Positions 1-26,406 of a stretch of DNA of 64,000 nt are shown here, in pieces. Under the pieces are notes generated by a model. That model ran no database searches and was not told the origin of the DNA. It saw only the letters and a program-made list of their open reading frames with translations. The first letter of the stretch is position 1, and every line of letters begins with the position of its first letter. A program made the position numbers and the translations under genes. This stretch comes from Branchiostoma lanceolatum (Eukaryota > Chordata > Leptocardii > Amphioxiformes > Branchiostomatidae), in contig NC_089738.1 in NCBI RefSeq assembly GCF_035083965.1, positions 19,308,734 through 19,372,733 of the forward strand, in the 5' to 3' direction.

Positions 1-501
1 CCTAGTGCAATATCTGATGCAATTCCAAAGACTTCTGCAGGAGGTCGCTACTAACTACGCCTTTCAGAATATGCCATCCATGTATGACATTCTTCCTGCG
101 ACGCTGTAGCCTCTTATCTTTATTTGATGTGTGCAACACTGACTAGTAGGCTATGAAGAGACGGGCGCACAGGTGTGATAGAGGTACATACTGGCTTACA
201 GGTTACGTTACCTGATACTGGAATTTATATTGTGATGATATTTTTTTTCCATTTGTGTATTGTGGTTTTGACTCACCCTAGCAAAAATCATGAAATTGAC
301 ATAAACTGTGAATATCATTTTCTTGCTGGTTGTTTATTGATAGAACGTCTTCTATTTATATCTCTATGTCTCAACGAAATATGTCCATTCTGGATATGAA
401 GTGAAAGTGGCAGTGGGGGCTTCCCCACCTTTGAAACTCCATATGAAAGGCTCGAGTAAAGCATGGACAGAAACTGTGAATTTGGTTTTTGCTGCAGGTA
501 C

Positions 502-507
502 TTTATT
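502..507 (-). terminator. Poly(A) signal of gene A
   Basis: AATAAA on the minus strand, about 135 bp past the stop codon. Genes B and C have the same signal at matching distances (6844-6849 and 17316-17321), so the 3' ends are conserved across the family. Confidence 0.65.
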
Positions 508-639
508 AGTAGCATCTTTTATCCCTATGTGGTGCTTCTTTCTTCAGTTATCTTTCAGCATGCTCTAAAAGCATTTTCAAGGCACGCATGTAGCGGCCAT
601 TGGCTGGTCGTTGTCACGTGGGAGGCTTCGGTTGTGACG

Positions 640-5997
<5,358 letters not shown>

Positions 5998-6000
5998 CTT

Positions 6001-6660
6001 TACCGTCTGGTCTCAAACTTCCGACTGACTAAACGGCGTTCTGTTTACAACAGTTTACATCGTGTTGTCAACGATACCGTCGGTAGTTATGGGCGGCGGA
6101 CGACCCAGTGATGAATGTAGCAGTAGTCAACCAAATTAAAGAATCACTGGCGTGGCCAGCTTGACAACGTCGAGGTGTGATGCGGAGTTTTAATGAAAAT
6201 GCCTCAGCTTACTTATGTTGCCAGGAGACCTGGAAGGACAGTATAGTATACTAAGTATGGTATACTAAGAAGTTTGTGTCTCTTTTTCGCACTGGTGTCT
6301 TGTGCTTAAGTTTCTCAGTTTCTTGTACTTAGACTTTCCTAATGGTTTATGGATAGTAATATTCAGCAAAAAGGGGTGGACAATATGGTGGCAAGGACTG
6401 TCAAATAAACGTGGCCAACTAACTTGACAACGTCGAGGTTTTAATTGAAAACGCCTCAGCTTACATGTGTTACCAGGAAACCCGGAAGGCAATAGGTTCG
6501 GTGCGTGGAAACAGGAATGTTTATATCTTTGTCGTCTGTTGAGCTGAGGTAGACTGCGGTGCGTAAAGACTTTTGTGGGGTTAATGTCTACAGAAGGGTG
6601 GCTATTTATGAGCAACGATTCTTAGATGAGTTAGTCTCTCTTACAGTCAGTAAGGAAAGT
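6001..6660 (-). promoter_or_regulatory. 5' flank and leader shared by genes A, B and C
   Basis: Sequence upstream of the gene A start codon recurs upstream of B (16740-17160) and C (23710-23960). Shared pieces include GTTTACAACAGTTTACATC and GGTCTCAAACTTCCGACTGA. It probably holds the leader and promoter, though no TATA box is clear. Within the A copy, a segment with GCCTCAGCTTAC is itself duplicated (about 6170-6245 and 6425-6500). No coding sequence is visible between genes A and B. Confidence 0.5.
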
Positions 6661-6843
6661 GCGATTAGGTTAATATGAAGCATTACAAAGCATTTTCAGT
6701 CGAACATCCATTGCGACAAAATATGACCAGTTAGGATATCGAAAAACAGTGACAGTGGGGGCTTTTCCACCTTTGAAACTCCGTATGAAAGGCGCGAGTC
6801 AAGAATGGGCAGAAACTGTGAATATGGTTTTTGCTGCAGGTGC

Positions 6844-6849
6844 TTTATT
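6844..6849 (-). terminator. Poly(A) signal of gene B
   Basis: AATAAA on the minus strand, about 140 bp beyond the TGA of gene B. Position and context match genes A and C. Confidence 0.65.
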
Positions 6850-6987
6850 GATCTAGCGTCTTCTATCTTTATGTGGTGCTACTATCTCTAGTTAGACTCT
6901 ACAGTAGATTGGAAAAAAGCATTTTCAATGCACGCATCTAGCGGTCATTGGCTGGTCGTTGTCACGTGGGAGGCTTCGGTTGTGACG

Positions 6988-16739
<9,752 letters not shown>

Positions 16740-17315
16740 CTTTACGAGCTGTCTGGTCTCAAACTTCCGACTGACTAAACGGCGTTCTGTTTACAACAGT
16801 TTACATCGTGTTGTTAACGGCACCGTCGGTAGTTCTGGGCGACGGACGACCCAGTGATGAATGTAGCAGTAGTCAACCAAAGAATCACTGGCGTGGCCAG
16901 CTTGACAACGTCGAGGTGTGATGCGGAGTTTTAATGAAAAATGCCTCAGTTTACTTGTGTTGCCAGGAGATCTGGAAGGCAATACGTCGGGTGTGTGGAA
17001 ACGTCCACATCTTTGTCGTCTGTGGAGCTGAATTGGGCTGTGAAACGAAGCAGGTCTGTTCTGTGTGCTACTTTTGTGGGGTCTATGGAAAAGGTGGTTG
17101 TTTTCAGCAACAATTCTCAGATGCGCTAGACGTTCTTACAGTCAGTAAGGATAGTATGATTAGGTTAATATGAAGTATTACCTTTACTTTTTTCAGTCGA
17201 ACATCCATTACGACAAAATATATTCATTCAGCTTTTCCACCTTTGAAACTCCGTATGTGATAGGCGCGAGTCAAGAATGGACAGACAATGTGAATGTGAT
17301 TTTTATTGCATGTAC

Positions 17316-17321
17316 TTTATT
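17316..17321 (-). terminator. Poly(A) signal of gene C
   Basis: AATAAA on the minus strand about 100 bp past the TGA, matching the position in genes A and B. Confidence 0.6.
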
Positions 17322-17419
17322 GATCTAGCTTCTTCTATCTCTACATGGTGCTTCTATATCTAGTCAGGCACTCATGAAGCGGCCATTGGCTAGTCGTTGT
17401 CACGTGGGAGGTTGTGACG

Positions 17420-20400
17420 TCACTCAGGCTTGCACGAGAAGGCTGCCACGCCCTCCTGGGTGCAGTACATGCCATCCGGACAGGAGGCGCTGCTACACTG
17501 GTACGGCATCCCCCGAGCAACAGAAGATGGGTCTATATTGACAGTGTTGACAAAGGGGAATTTTGTCAGCAAAGAATGCTTTGCAAAAAACTCGTTACAT
17601 TATTTGAAGATAATAACTATTGGCAGCAAGAAAAAATGTTGTGGAAAAAACAGCTGTTATATCAGTATTGAGGAAAATGTAGGTTTCTATTCTGTAATGT
17701 ACAATGGCACTATGAATATGTGACAACTATAACATCACCATAATAGTATTACTCACGAACACATTGGAAATAGAACGTGAAGTCCTGGCAGACAAATCCG
17801 AGAGGAGAACACCAGTCCTGGGAACACCAGTCCATGTCTAATTGAAACAGACGAAATGCAAGAAAGACGTCAGGACGAATTTCATAGTCACGGTCTTAAA
17901 GTGAAAGGAAGCTACTTTTGCTAGAATGTGCTAAAATATTTAGCATCAGACAGACATTAGTTCCGTATATAGATTCATTAGTTTGGTAAGTCATGCGGTC
18001 CCAAACGATAACACCAACCTGACTCGCAGTGGTCTCCTTGGTAACCGGTTGGACAGAAGCAGTGGTAGGAGTTGATGTCGTCATGACAACTCCCGCCATT
18101 TTGGCACGGACCGGAGGCGCACTCGTCAATGTCTGTTGAAATGTTAGATGATTAGGCTATGATAAGAATGTGAAAGTCATGAAATTAGGAAGTCAGGAGA
18201 TTCAAGGCTTTACCTTATCCGCTATTATCAATGTTTTTCCATTGATACATTAACTTAAGAATGCTTGCACAGTTTTTTCGGAAATCTTTATTTTCTAAAA
18301 AAAGAGAGAATGTAATGAACGTGCAATTCCAGGAAACACCGTGTCCTGCAGTACCTACTTATCTCGCAAGTCTTCCCGTCGAACCCGGCAGGACACTCGC
18401 AGAAGGCGGCGGACTCGTTGAACGGGCACCACAGATCCCGCCGTTCTGGCATATGTTTTGTCCACACGGTATCATGGCTGATGAAATATCAAATTTTTCG
18501 CAGTCAGTTTGTAATAAGCTGATTCATTGTATAAACTACGCATACACAGTGTGGTGCAAAGTGTGTGATACTGGAATGTCAAAGTTGAAGGCCCCTGAGA
18601 CGTACACAAAACATGGATGATCTTGACTTAAAGATCACTTTAACTTTGACCTGTCACTTTAACTTTGACCTGACACTTTAACTTTGACCTGACACTTTAA
18701 CTTTGACCTGTCACTTTAACTTTGACCTGGCACATGTGCAATTAAAACCGTGATTCGGCTTATTCAGCTTTTGAATTAGGATTTTGTCATTCCTATTTTT
18801 TATCGTCAATGTGTTATTTTTTCTTTACCAGTGAATGATTTTGTCCACTAAGCACACTTCTAGTTAGAACCTGCAGTTTAGGCGCAAGAAAATCATGTAA
18901 AATTGTCTAACCATCCTGGCAGACGTAGCTGTGCTGTTCCGTGCACGGTGCTGTCTTGGCCAGGAAGCTGTCGGAGCTGTCCAGGAAAACGCACAGGTCA
19001 CAGGGGGCGACGGGTTCACTGGCAGACCACTGCAGGGGGGCTGATAAGGACGGTGTCAATTTTATCTATAGGTTTCTGGGCTAGAATTTTCATTGAACCT
19101 GGCATTATATAATGAACATTAAACGACAAGTAAAAACTATGCTCATTTGCAACCGAATCCCTTGGTCGATCTTTCTGCACGTGTGACGCCGGGTCACACC
19201 ACAAAAGCAGTTACTCAAGCAACTGGATATAATTTTGGAAACGGTCAGACGTTTCGAGTAGCATCCACTACTTTTCGTCAGTGACTGTGAGCAAGATCAG
19301 TCGAACAGGAGGTTTTTAACCACGAACTATGAATTGATATGCAAATAAAGAGAAGAAAAGAAGTGGATGCTACTTGAAACGTCTGACTGATCCAGAATCA
19401 TATCCAGTTGCTTGAGTAACTGCTTTTTTGGTGTATCTTATTCTTTGACCAGTAATGACGCCACCACGTAAAAACGACTTGTCTACTGCCTCGGATGAAT
19501 GAAGATGCCCGAGAGATTCGGCCGAAAATTTCGGCGAGTCAAATTCCTTTTTCATTGTGTAATTAACCAACATTCATGCAAAATATGTTATTCTAAATAG
19601 TCAAGTTCATCGATCGATACTTGGGTTGTTTACAATTTTTTCTATAAAAAGATATCAAGCATTGCCTTTCACAACATGGTTAATTTTCGTGCAGTTTCAT
19701 TTGTCATCATCACTGCCATCAAAAGCAATCAGCAATACAGACGTTAGCCTTTAATTCATGACAATATGAAATATTTACCATTCTTACCTGACAGAGGAGA
19801 CCCATTACTGTAGTGAAACACCACCGATGATGTGAATGCAAGCCAGCTCGAAACGCCGGTGGAAGCCGCGATCATGTCAGCGAGGAAGCTTTGCTGCTGC
19901 AGGTCGGTCACATCCGCTAGGTGGCCGCTCTTAGCCTGGCAGGCTTGGGCCGCGTCAGGGTGGGCAGCAGCGGTGGAGGAGAACTGGTAACATACTCCGG
20001 CAAAAGGCACTGGGGTTCGTTAATGAGAAAATGAAGAGTATTTCTAGTTGCTTTGCCATTTTGACATTGGTAGAAAGATGCTAATTTGAAACTGATTGTG
20101 AATACTTGATTTTATTCACAGGATTAAATAAACAAATTGTTCAAAGACAACAATAAAATCAATAGATGATAATGACAAAAAGGAAAACATACAGGTGTGC
20201 ATTTGTAAGAAACCTTAAGCTTTTTTTCGGGGACTGTAGCCAAACTTATATTGTAAGTATGATAGCAAGTAAATTTTGACCATATCGACATCACAATATT
20301 CAAACGTTCATCATTTGCTTTGTTCTTGCTAGCACGTGTTATGAGACATAAACTAAATATAAAGGAAATCTGCCATGATGAGAGTACGATGCGATACGAC

Positions 20401-23400
20401 TGATGATTGTCATGTTAAGGAGTGCATTGCATAAGATAACTCCCTACTGGTTTCACAGTTCTTGCCAATTACATCTCTCGGACAGACACAGTTGTAGCCG
20501 TTCACGTGATCAAGGCAGGTCCCTCCCAGCAGGCAAGGGTTGCTCGCACACTCGTCAATGTCTGAAACATAGACGTTTTGCTTTATTCGGAGAATATCAC
20601 ACGTTCTACACCGTATCCAGTTTTAGAGTCATACATCCCACAAAGCCGCTAATGTAGAGAGGAAATCTATCAGTGTTCAATAGTTGATGTCATTTTATAT
20701 GTTCTATCGCAATAAGCTTTCCAAAAACATTTGACCTTCATCACAGTTCAGTCCAGTCCAGCCATTCTCACAGCTACAGGAGTAACTCCCGACTCCGTTA
20801 GTACAGGTTCCGTGCGCACATGGGGAGGACGCGCAGTCATCGATGTCAATCAATGCAGATAAACATCATCAATGCAGATAAATATCTTTTAAACATCGAT
20901 GAATCCATAAGATGCTTATCTGCATTGATTTAGGACATCGATGACTGCGCTACCTCCCCATGTGATAGCATTTTTTTTAAGTACATCATCATCATCATCG
21001 CATATCAGCAAGTGCTGAAGCGGGCCACTGTTTGTGTCATTAACAAAAACCTCTCTTTTTTTGAATAATTGTGATTACAAAATCTACAACTACAAACCAA
21101 ATCCGATTGTTACATTTTTTCACATAATCCATGATTAAGTAATTCAAAAGGAATGTAATTTTCAGCATGAAGATGAAGTGATAGCTCACTCACCTATTTC
21201 ACAGTTGTGTCCCGTCCAGCCGTTCTCACAGCTACACGTGTAGCCCCCGTCACCATCAGTACAGGTTCCGTGAACACATGGGGAGGACGCGCACTCATCG
21301 ACTGGAAAAAAATCAGGCATTACACAGATATTTGTTTGTTTGAACCTTTGTTTATTCATGATAAGCTCAAATCTGCACGCAGGCCGCTTTTCATTGAGGT
21401 CATGAGGGAAGAGGTAAGGGTCAGATACAATATAACAGAGATAAACAGTCATTTGAGTCCTAATAACTCTATCAACATATATCATTACATATTTATGGTA
21501 CAACAATATACAATTTCTACAACATACAACATAAAGTAGGGCGAAAGCTGATTCATGGTCCGTGTCCTTTCGTTTAGTTCATTTCCGTTACTTCAAGAGT
21601 CTCTTAAAGGAAGTATATATATTAAATCCACCTATCTACCGTAGTTTGCTTAAGGATAATATGCTGACCTTGATCGCAGTTTCTTCCTGTCCAGCCCTTC
21701 TCACAGCTACAGGTGTAGCTCCCGACATCATCAGTACAGGTTCCGTGTGCACACGGGTTGGACCTCGCACACGTAGCGACTGGAATGGAATATGAATTCA
21801 GAGTTTTCGTTTGTCAAGTTAGGCATTTTGCCAACCCTCAGGGAATACATACTTATTTGCATGGGCTTCTAGCTCGCAAGGCAGGAATATATTTACGTAA
21901 CACAAAGACAGTCTGTCATTGTTTTACTCTGTATCAGTATGTCTTTTGACCACTGCTAGATGCCGCACCCTTCTCAGTAGCGCTAAGTCTGTTTTCTAGT
22001 TCCAAGTGATTGCTGTGTTTGATTATTGCAAAGCATTTGAAGGAGGATCACCCCTCCACCAAAAAATGTCATGCTCGCCTGCACACAGAGCATACATGTT
22101 GTTGTAGCTAAGATTAGAATTAAGACTGAATAAAATGGCTCCGTTTTCTAACGATATTGAGACCACATCCTCACCTGCACATAGAGCGTTCATGTTGTTG
22201 TAGTTCGCTCCTTCTGTGCAATGCTTGTCAGCCACCAGTCCGCACGCGCTGTCATCAATCCACCATTCAGGGATGTACACAAAGGTGTCATCAAGGGGCT
22301 GACACTGCCGAGGGTCAGTATGTCCACACAGTTTATTCGAGAGGACGTCGTGGGTACGGCATATACTGGCGTCGTCATACCTGATGCAGTCTGAGGTCCA
22401 GTAGCGACTCGTACATCCATCACTACCTGAGAAATGGCACGGGTACCCCATCCCCGCTGCCTCGCACGTGGCCTTGACGTTATCATTGGTCATCTGTCCG
22501 GTCGCACGAATTTTATAAAAGTTCCAGTTGTCATGTGTGGCCAGGTACACCTGCTGACCTGAAAAGAGTGAGATATGTTGTCATCACCCTAAAGTAGCTT
22601 CTTACGGGACGGTGAAAATATCACTTTAACCATTCTTCATCAGGGCACAATAACCATCCCCCAACATGCCTGAAAATGAGAGGTATGCCCCCCTCCCCCA
22701 TGTTTACTTATCAGTGGGGTCGCAAAGGTCACGGGATCTGTCGGTGGCCATTTTTTAAAACAATCTTTATTCAACAGAAAAATGGTGGATTGCTCTTGGG
22801 AAAGTGGTGCAAGTCTGGGTCCCCTAGCGACATGTTTGGAACTGCAGCGGTCAATTACATGTCAGACTTTGAAAGAGAAAAAATCAAGAAGGATCGTCAT
22901 GATTTTTGGCATGCAGCTTAAGTGATGATTTAGATATTTGAAGACTGATTATGCATTGATTACATGACGAATGAGGAAAGTTCCATAAGCCTCTACCAGG
23001 CTCCATGGATTGCTGGAAATATATCTGAAATTGGCCAATAGATATACTGGTATACAACGTGTCAGAGGAGTTATCTGGTCAGATATACAACCTTTGACCC
23101 GTTGACGTCACTCACCCGGAAGGTGGATAACATGTCATGAGCAATCGGAAAAGAAACTGAGGGACTGATCGAAAATTTGCAATTTGTTAGAATCAGGATT
23201 AATCCGTTACCACCAACTCCACTAGCCTCCATGGCAGGCTTCCTATAACGGCGGCATATATATTGGGAGGGGGGGAGTTGTGTAGCCGAGGGAGTTGTGT
23301 AGCCGAGGGGCGCGCCCCTCGGCTACACAACCCCCCCCCCCCTCCCAATATATATGACGCCGTTATAGGAAGCCTGCACAGGAGGCTACAACTCCACACT

Positions 23401-23709
23401 TTTAACTTTCATGTTAAAATGCCTGTATTTCCGAACAAGCGAAAGGCGCTTTGAATCAGGTATTTACTCTTCTACCATGAAATAGCAACTTGACTTAGGG
23501 AGGAAACTACCCAAGCAACCTGCTACTTACTCAAATGTAACAACAAATCCGCGCCCTTTGCCCACGCTGTTCCCTTACAGTTCGTACACTTGACATCATT
23601 AGATTTGAATATTCTATCATAAGTGATTGGGAACAGAAATGTTGCACTAACCGACTGACTCGGCCGGCAGAGTGCCTACAGAAACGACCAGGAGCAGCAA
23701 CTTCCACAT
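17420..23709 (-). CDS. Gene C: paralogue of gene B, possibly impaired
   Basis: Minus-strand exons: 23709-23652 (signal peptide), 22558-22175 (novel domain), EGF at 21779-21669, 21301-21194, 20846-20736 and 20561-20448, lectin at 20009-19788 and 19040-18912, EGF at 18477-18359 and 18132-18019, cysteine modules at 17837-17757 and 17532-17420. The layout follows gene B without the tandem array. Two faults are visible. EGF 20846-20736 has no AG at its acceptor. EGF 18477-18359 is 119 nt and shifts frame inside the domain, consistent with loss of one base near 18437. Skipping both exons would restore an open frame, since each sits between phase-1 introns. It could be a functional gene with fewer EGF units, an early pseudogene, or carry an assembly error. 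Confidence 0.7.
18359..18477 (-). pseudogene. Frameshifted EGF exon of gene C
   Basis: The homologous exons in A and B are 117 nt; this one is 119. The first part reads [13 protein letters not shown] in the expected phase. The second part ([20 protein letters not shown]) is well conserved but lies in another frame. A single missing base near 18437 explains this best. Confidence 0.7.
18636..18734. repeat. 19-bp minisatellite, about five copies
   Basis: Unit cactttaactttgacctgt with T/A variation at the last base, in an intron of gene C. The unit contains TTTGACC, a nuclear-receptor half-site-like string, but nothing else points to regulation. Confidence 0.85.
19199..19432. mobile_element. Second copy of the fold-back retroelement-like family
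   Basis: Inverted ends (AGCAGTTACTCAAGCAACTGG and its complement) surround a body with GTAGCATCCACTACTTTTCG. The left arm holds the complete hammerhead-like core described for 45101-45530. The right arm is shortened. It lies in an intron of gene C. Confidence 0.75.
20818..20964. repeat. Inverted duplication at an EGF exon border, gene C
   Basis: The segment at 20818-20864 (end of an EGF exon plus flank) returns in inverse orientation at 20917-20964. The arms share catggggagg, gcgcagtcatcgatgtc and aatcaatgcagata. In the functional arm the base pair before ACATCG reads TTG instead of CAG, so the splice acceptor is missing. Confidence 0.8.
23222..23388. mobile_element. Palindromic MITE upstream of the gene C novel domain (intron 1)
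   Basis: The element is a near-perfect hairpin from TAGCCTCC to GGAGGCTA. Its arms hold CAGGCTTCCTATAACG and AGTTGTGTAGCCGAGGG around a GCGCGC centre. A 9-bp direct repeat caactccac flanks it, the probable target duplication. Paralogue B shows the empty target at about 16338-16355. It has no coding capacity. Confidence 0.85.
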
Positions 23710-23959
23710 CTCAAACTGTCTGGTCTCAACGTCTCCACTAACTGAACGGTGTTCTGTTTACAACAGTTTATATCTTGTTACCTGAGATCTGAATAAAATA
23801 AACAAACAAACCGGTAGTTCTGAGCGACGAACGAAGGTCGCAGTAGTCAGCCACAGAATCAATATTGCCGAGTTGATAATGTCGAGGTGTAACTGGTAAG
23901 ATCGAAGTTGAAATGAAAAAAATGCCTCAGCTTACTTGAGTTGCCACGCGACCTGGACT

Positions 23960-26400
23960 AAAAGGATTTTGTTTTGGAGACCGAGATCCTAGGCTAAAGT
24001 GTACGTGCGGTCGGCTGATTACCATATATAGACTGTAGACACGAGTAAGCGTACGCGTATCGCACATACTTGCAAAAAGATAGATCAAAAGATATCAAGA
24101 AACAAACTAAACATTCTGCGACTTTATAAGAAGTAGAATAAAGTGTCAAAATGAGCAAAACGCACCGAATCACCCTATTCGTTCCTAGTTAAAGCGCTAT
24201 ATCTAAAAGTGACGGTATGAAGTTGAATCTCAACCGGGTTGAATCTAAACCGGCTGACGCCACATTCTGTACCAGGCAGCAAAGATGGCTATTCTATGAG
24301 AAAACATTTCTTTTTTAAAGACGAGTTCTATAGAGATCGGATGAATTTCACGACATTCTTATAACTGCTTTGGCAGACCGCTTACTGTATACCACCTGCC
24401 CACCGAAACTCAGGTCCTCGCGTCACTGGGAACGAGAGGTTCTCTGTGACGTCATTACTGGCTGGCTTTTCCATGGGAACGAGGTTTACTGGAGGGTATT
24501 CAGCGTTAGACGAAACTTCCGGAAAAAGTTTCAAGAAGGGGCTGTATGGGGGATTCTGGATTCCATGAAACTAACCAGAAAAAAAACGTTCTAACAGGGG
24601 GGCTGGATGAGGGGTATAGCGTTCCGGATTCGATGAAAGTTTCATATGGTATTGCGTTATAAATAATCAACTTACAGCCACCATCAAAACAATGAGTTAT
24701 TTTCCTACTTTTTCTAAACGACTCTATGGGGTATCCCAATAAACTGGTTGCAACGCACATCACGAGCGACAAGGAAGGTTCTGCAATGAGTACCCTCTTC
24801 CTGTAGTGACGTCACAGTCAACCAAGGTTTCGTTTGGTGAGAGCGACAACGTCGAGTAAATGTTTGGGGGTCCTGTACATAGAGCAACTTTCAAGCAGCG
24901 CTTTTGACAGGTTGAGGGATGTTGGTTTGTTAGTGTGTGTATGCGTGCGTTTTTGTTGAAAAAAATTGAAAAGTATAGCAAGCGGTACTTAGATTTTAAT
25001 GATAGCACGGCCCGGAAAAGGTCTGGGGAGGGGCCATACTCATAGTAAGGAGGGTTTGGATGGATCGTTAGAGTGAAGAAAGGTAAGAACCATTTTCGTC
25101 ATGGTTAACAAGGCTACCCGGCCACCACAACTCAGTCATTTTGTCAGTAGTGCGGCCACCGCTTTACGAAAGGGCCCATGGTCACAAATAACACTAAGTT
25201 ACATACAGGCAAACTGTAAAGCAGGAAGCACAATGCTTGAGAAGAAGCCCAATACTTTCTCGATGGCTGATAGCGTGATATAGTTACGTTATGACTAGCA
25301 TCTCACACTACAATAGCGACAAAACCGGTCCCTGACTTTCGTCGGTAAGATTTCTGTTCTCACATGACGTCACATGTCATTACGTCACGACGGTAACGCC
25401 CCCTTCCGGGCCATGGGGGCGTGACACCCTCACACTCGGCGTTTACGTGGTCGAGAATCTTCGTTCATGGCTTAAGCGATTTCCCTGGTATGATGCTACA
25501 GTACATCAATACTCGGGTATATACCGATTCTTTCGCTCTTGGGGGGACGAGTAGGAAAATGAAAATGCATAGTGTTTAAAATGATTGTAAGATATAACGT
25601 GACAATCTACCTATAGCTTATTCAATTTTGCTGTTAGACTATAAAACCAAAAAAAAATCGCTACCGAAAACACATTCCTCTTGCCGAATGAAGATGTACA
25701 GAAAGTCCTAAATATTCAGCAAGAGATGTCACACCAGACACCGGATTAGAAGCCCCACCGTTCAACTTGTTTCTGAATGACACATCAAATACAGAGACAG
25801 TTTCACATGTCGTTAAATATAGACAGCACGATTATATAGTAGTATCATGCTTCCTTTGAGTTCTGTTACAATAGATAATTCCCGAGGTTTCTAACTTTAA
25901 ACCATGTTTCAGAGTGTAAATTCCCTACGTCGTTTCGAAATTTCTTATGTCTAGTCCTAATTTCTTGAAAAGACTTAATGTAATCGATGTTTATTCATGT
26001 ATTTACTGGCTATGAAATACATATCCGTAGGGCTGTCCTGCTAGCTGTAACCGGAAGTTATTCTGCACTATTATAAGACAACAGGGAACGTGGTATTAAG
26101 ACTTTAAGATCGTGTTAAGACGTCAGTGGGTGGTGTTTTGTTATGATTTCTCACCTGAAGTCGGGCGAAAGATCAAACAAAAGGAACACAACCCGCCCTG
26201 AGGGCAGGTACCTGACCCGGCCTATTATTAAACCCGTTTGTTTAGCGACCGAAACCAAACAAGCGAGAGTGCGGGTATCGATACGTAAGCGCACCGTCTA
26301 AACCGTGTTAGTATCGCACAGAACCAAAACCAGTAGGCAGGTAGACGTCTTAAAAAGGGCCGTTTTGATGGTTAGTTTTACCAAACTGTTCAACACGGAA
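23960..26400. other. Intergenic stretch between gene C and the TNF-like gene
   Basis: I see no convincing exon here. Several TGACGTCA or GTGACGTCA-type strings (about 24448, 24808, 25368) resemble CRE sites but are common in this DNA. Short open frames at 24370-24594 and 25101-25283 lack homology, splice context or codon bias. The promoter of the TNF-like gene should lie in the last few hundred bases. Confidence 0.4.
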
Positions 26401-26406
26401 CAAGCC

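Noticed and set aside
20984-21000. Short ATC run as a SINE tail
   Set aside because: No tRNA-like head or body motif is attached to it.
24370-24594. Possible short gene with 74 codons
   Set aside because: No similarity, no splice pairing and no conserved context.
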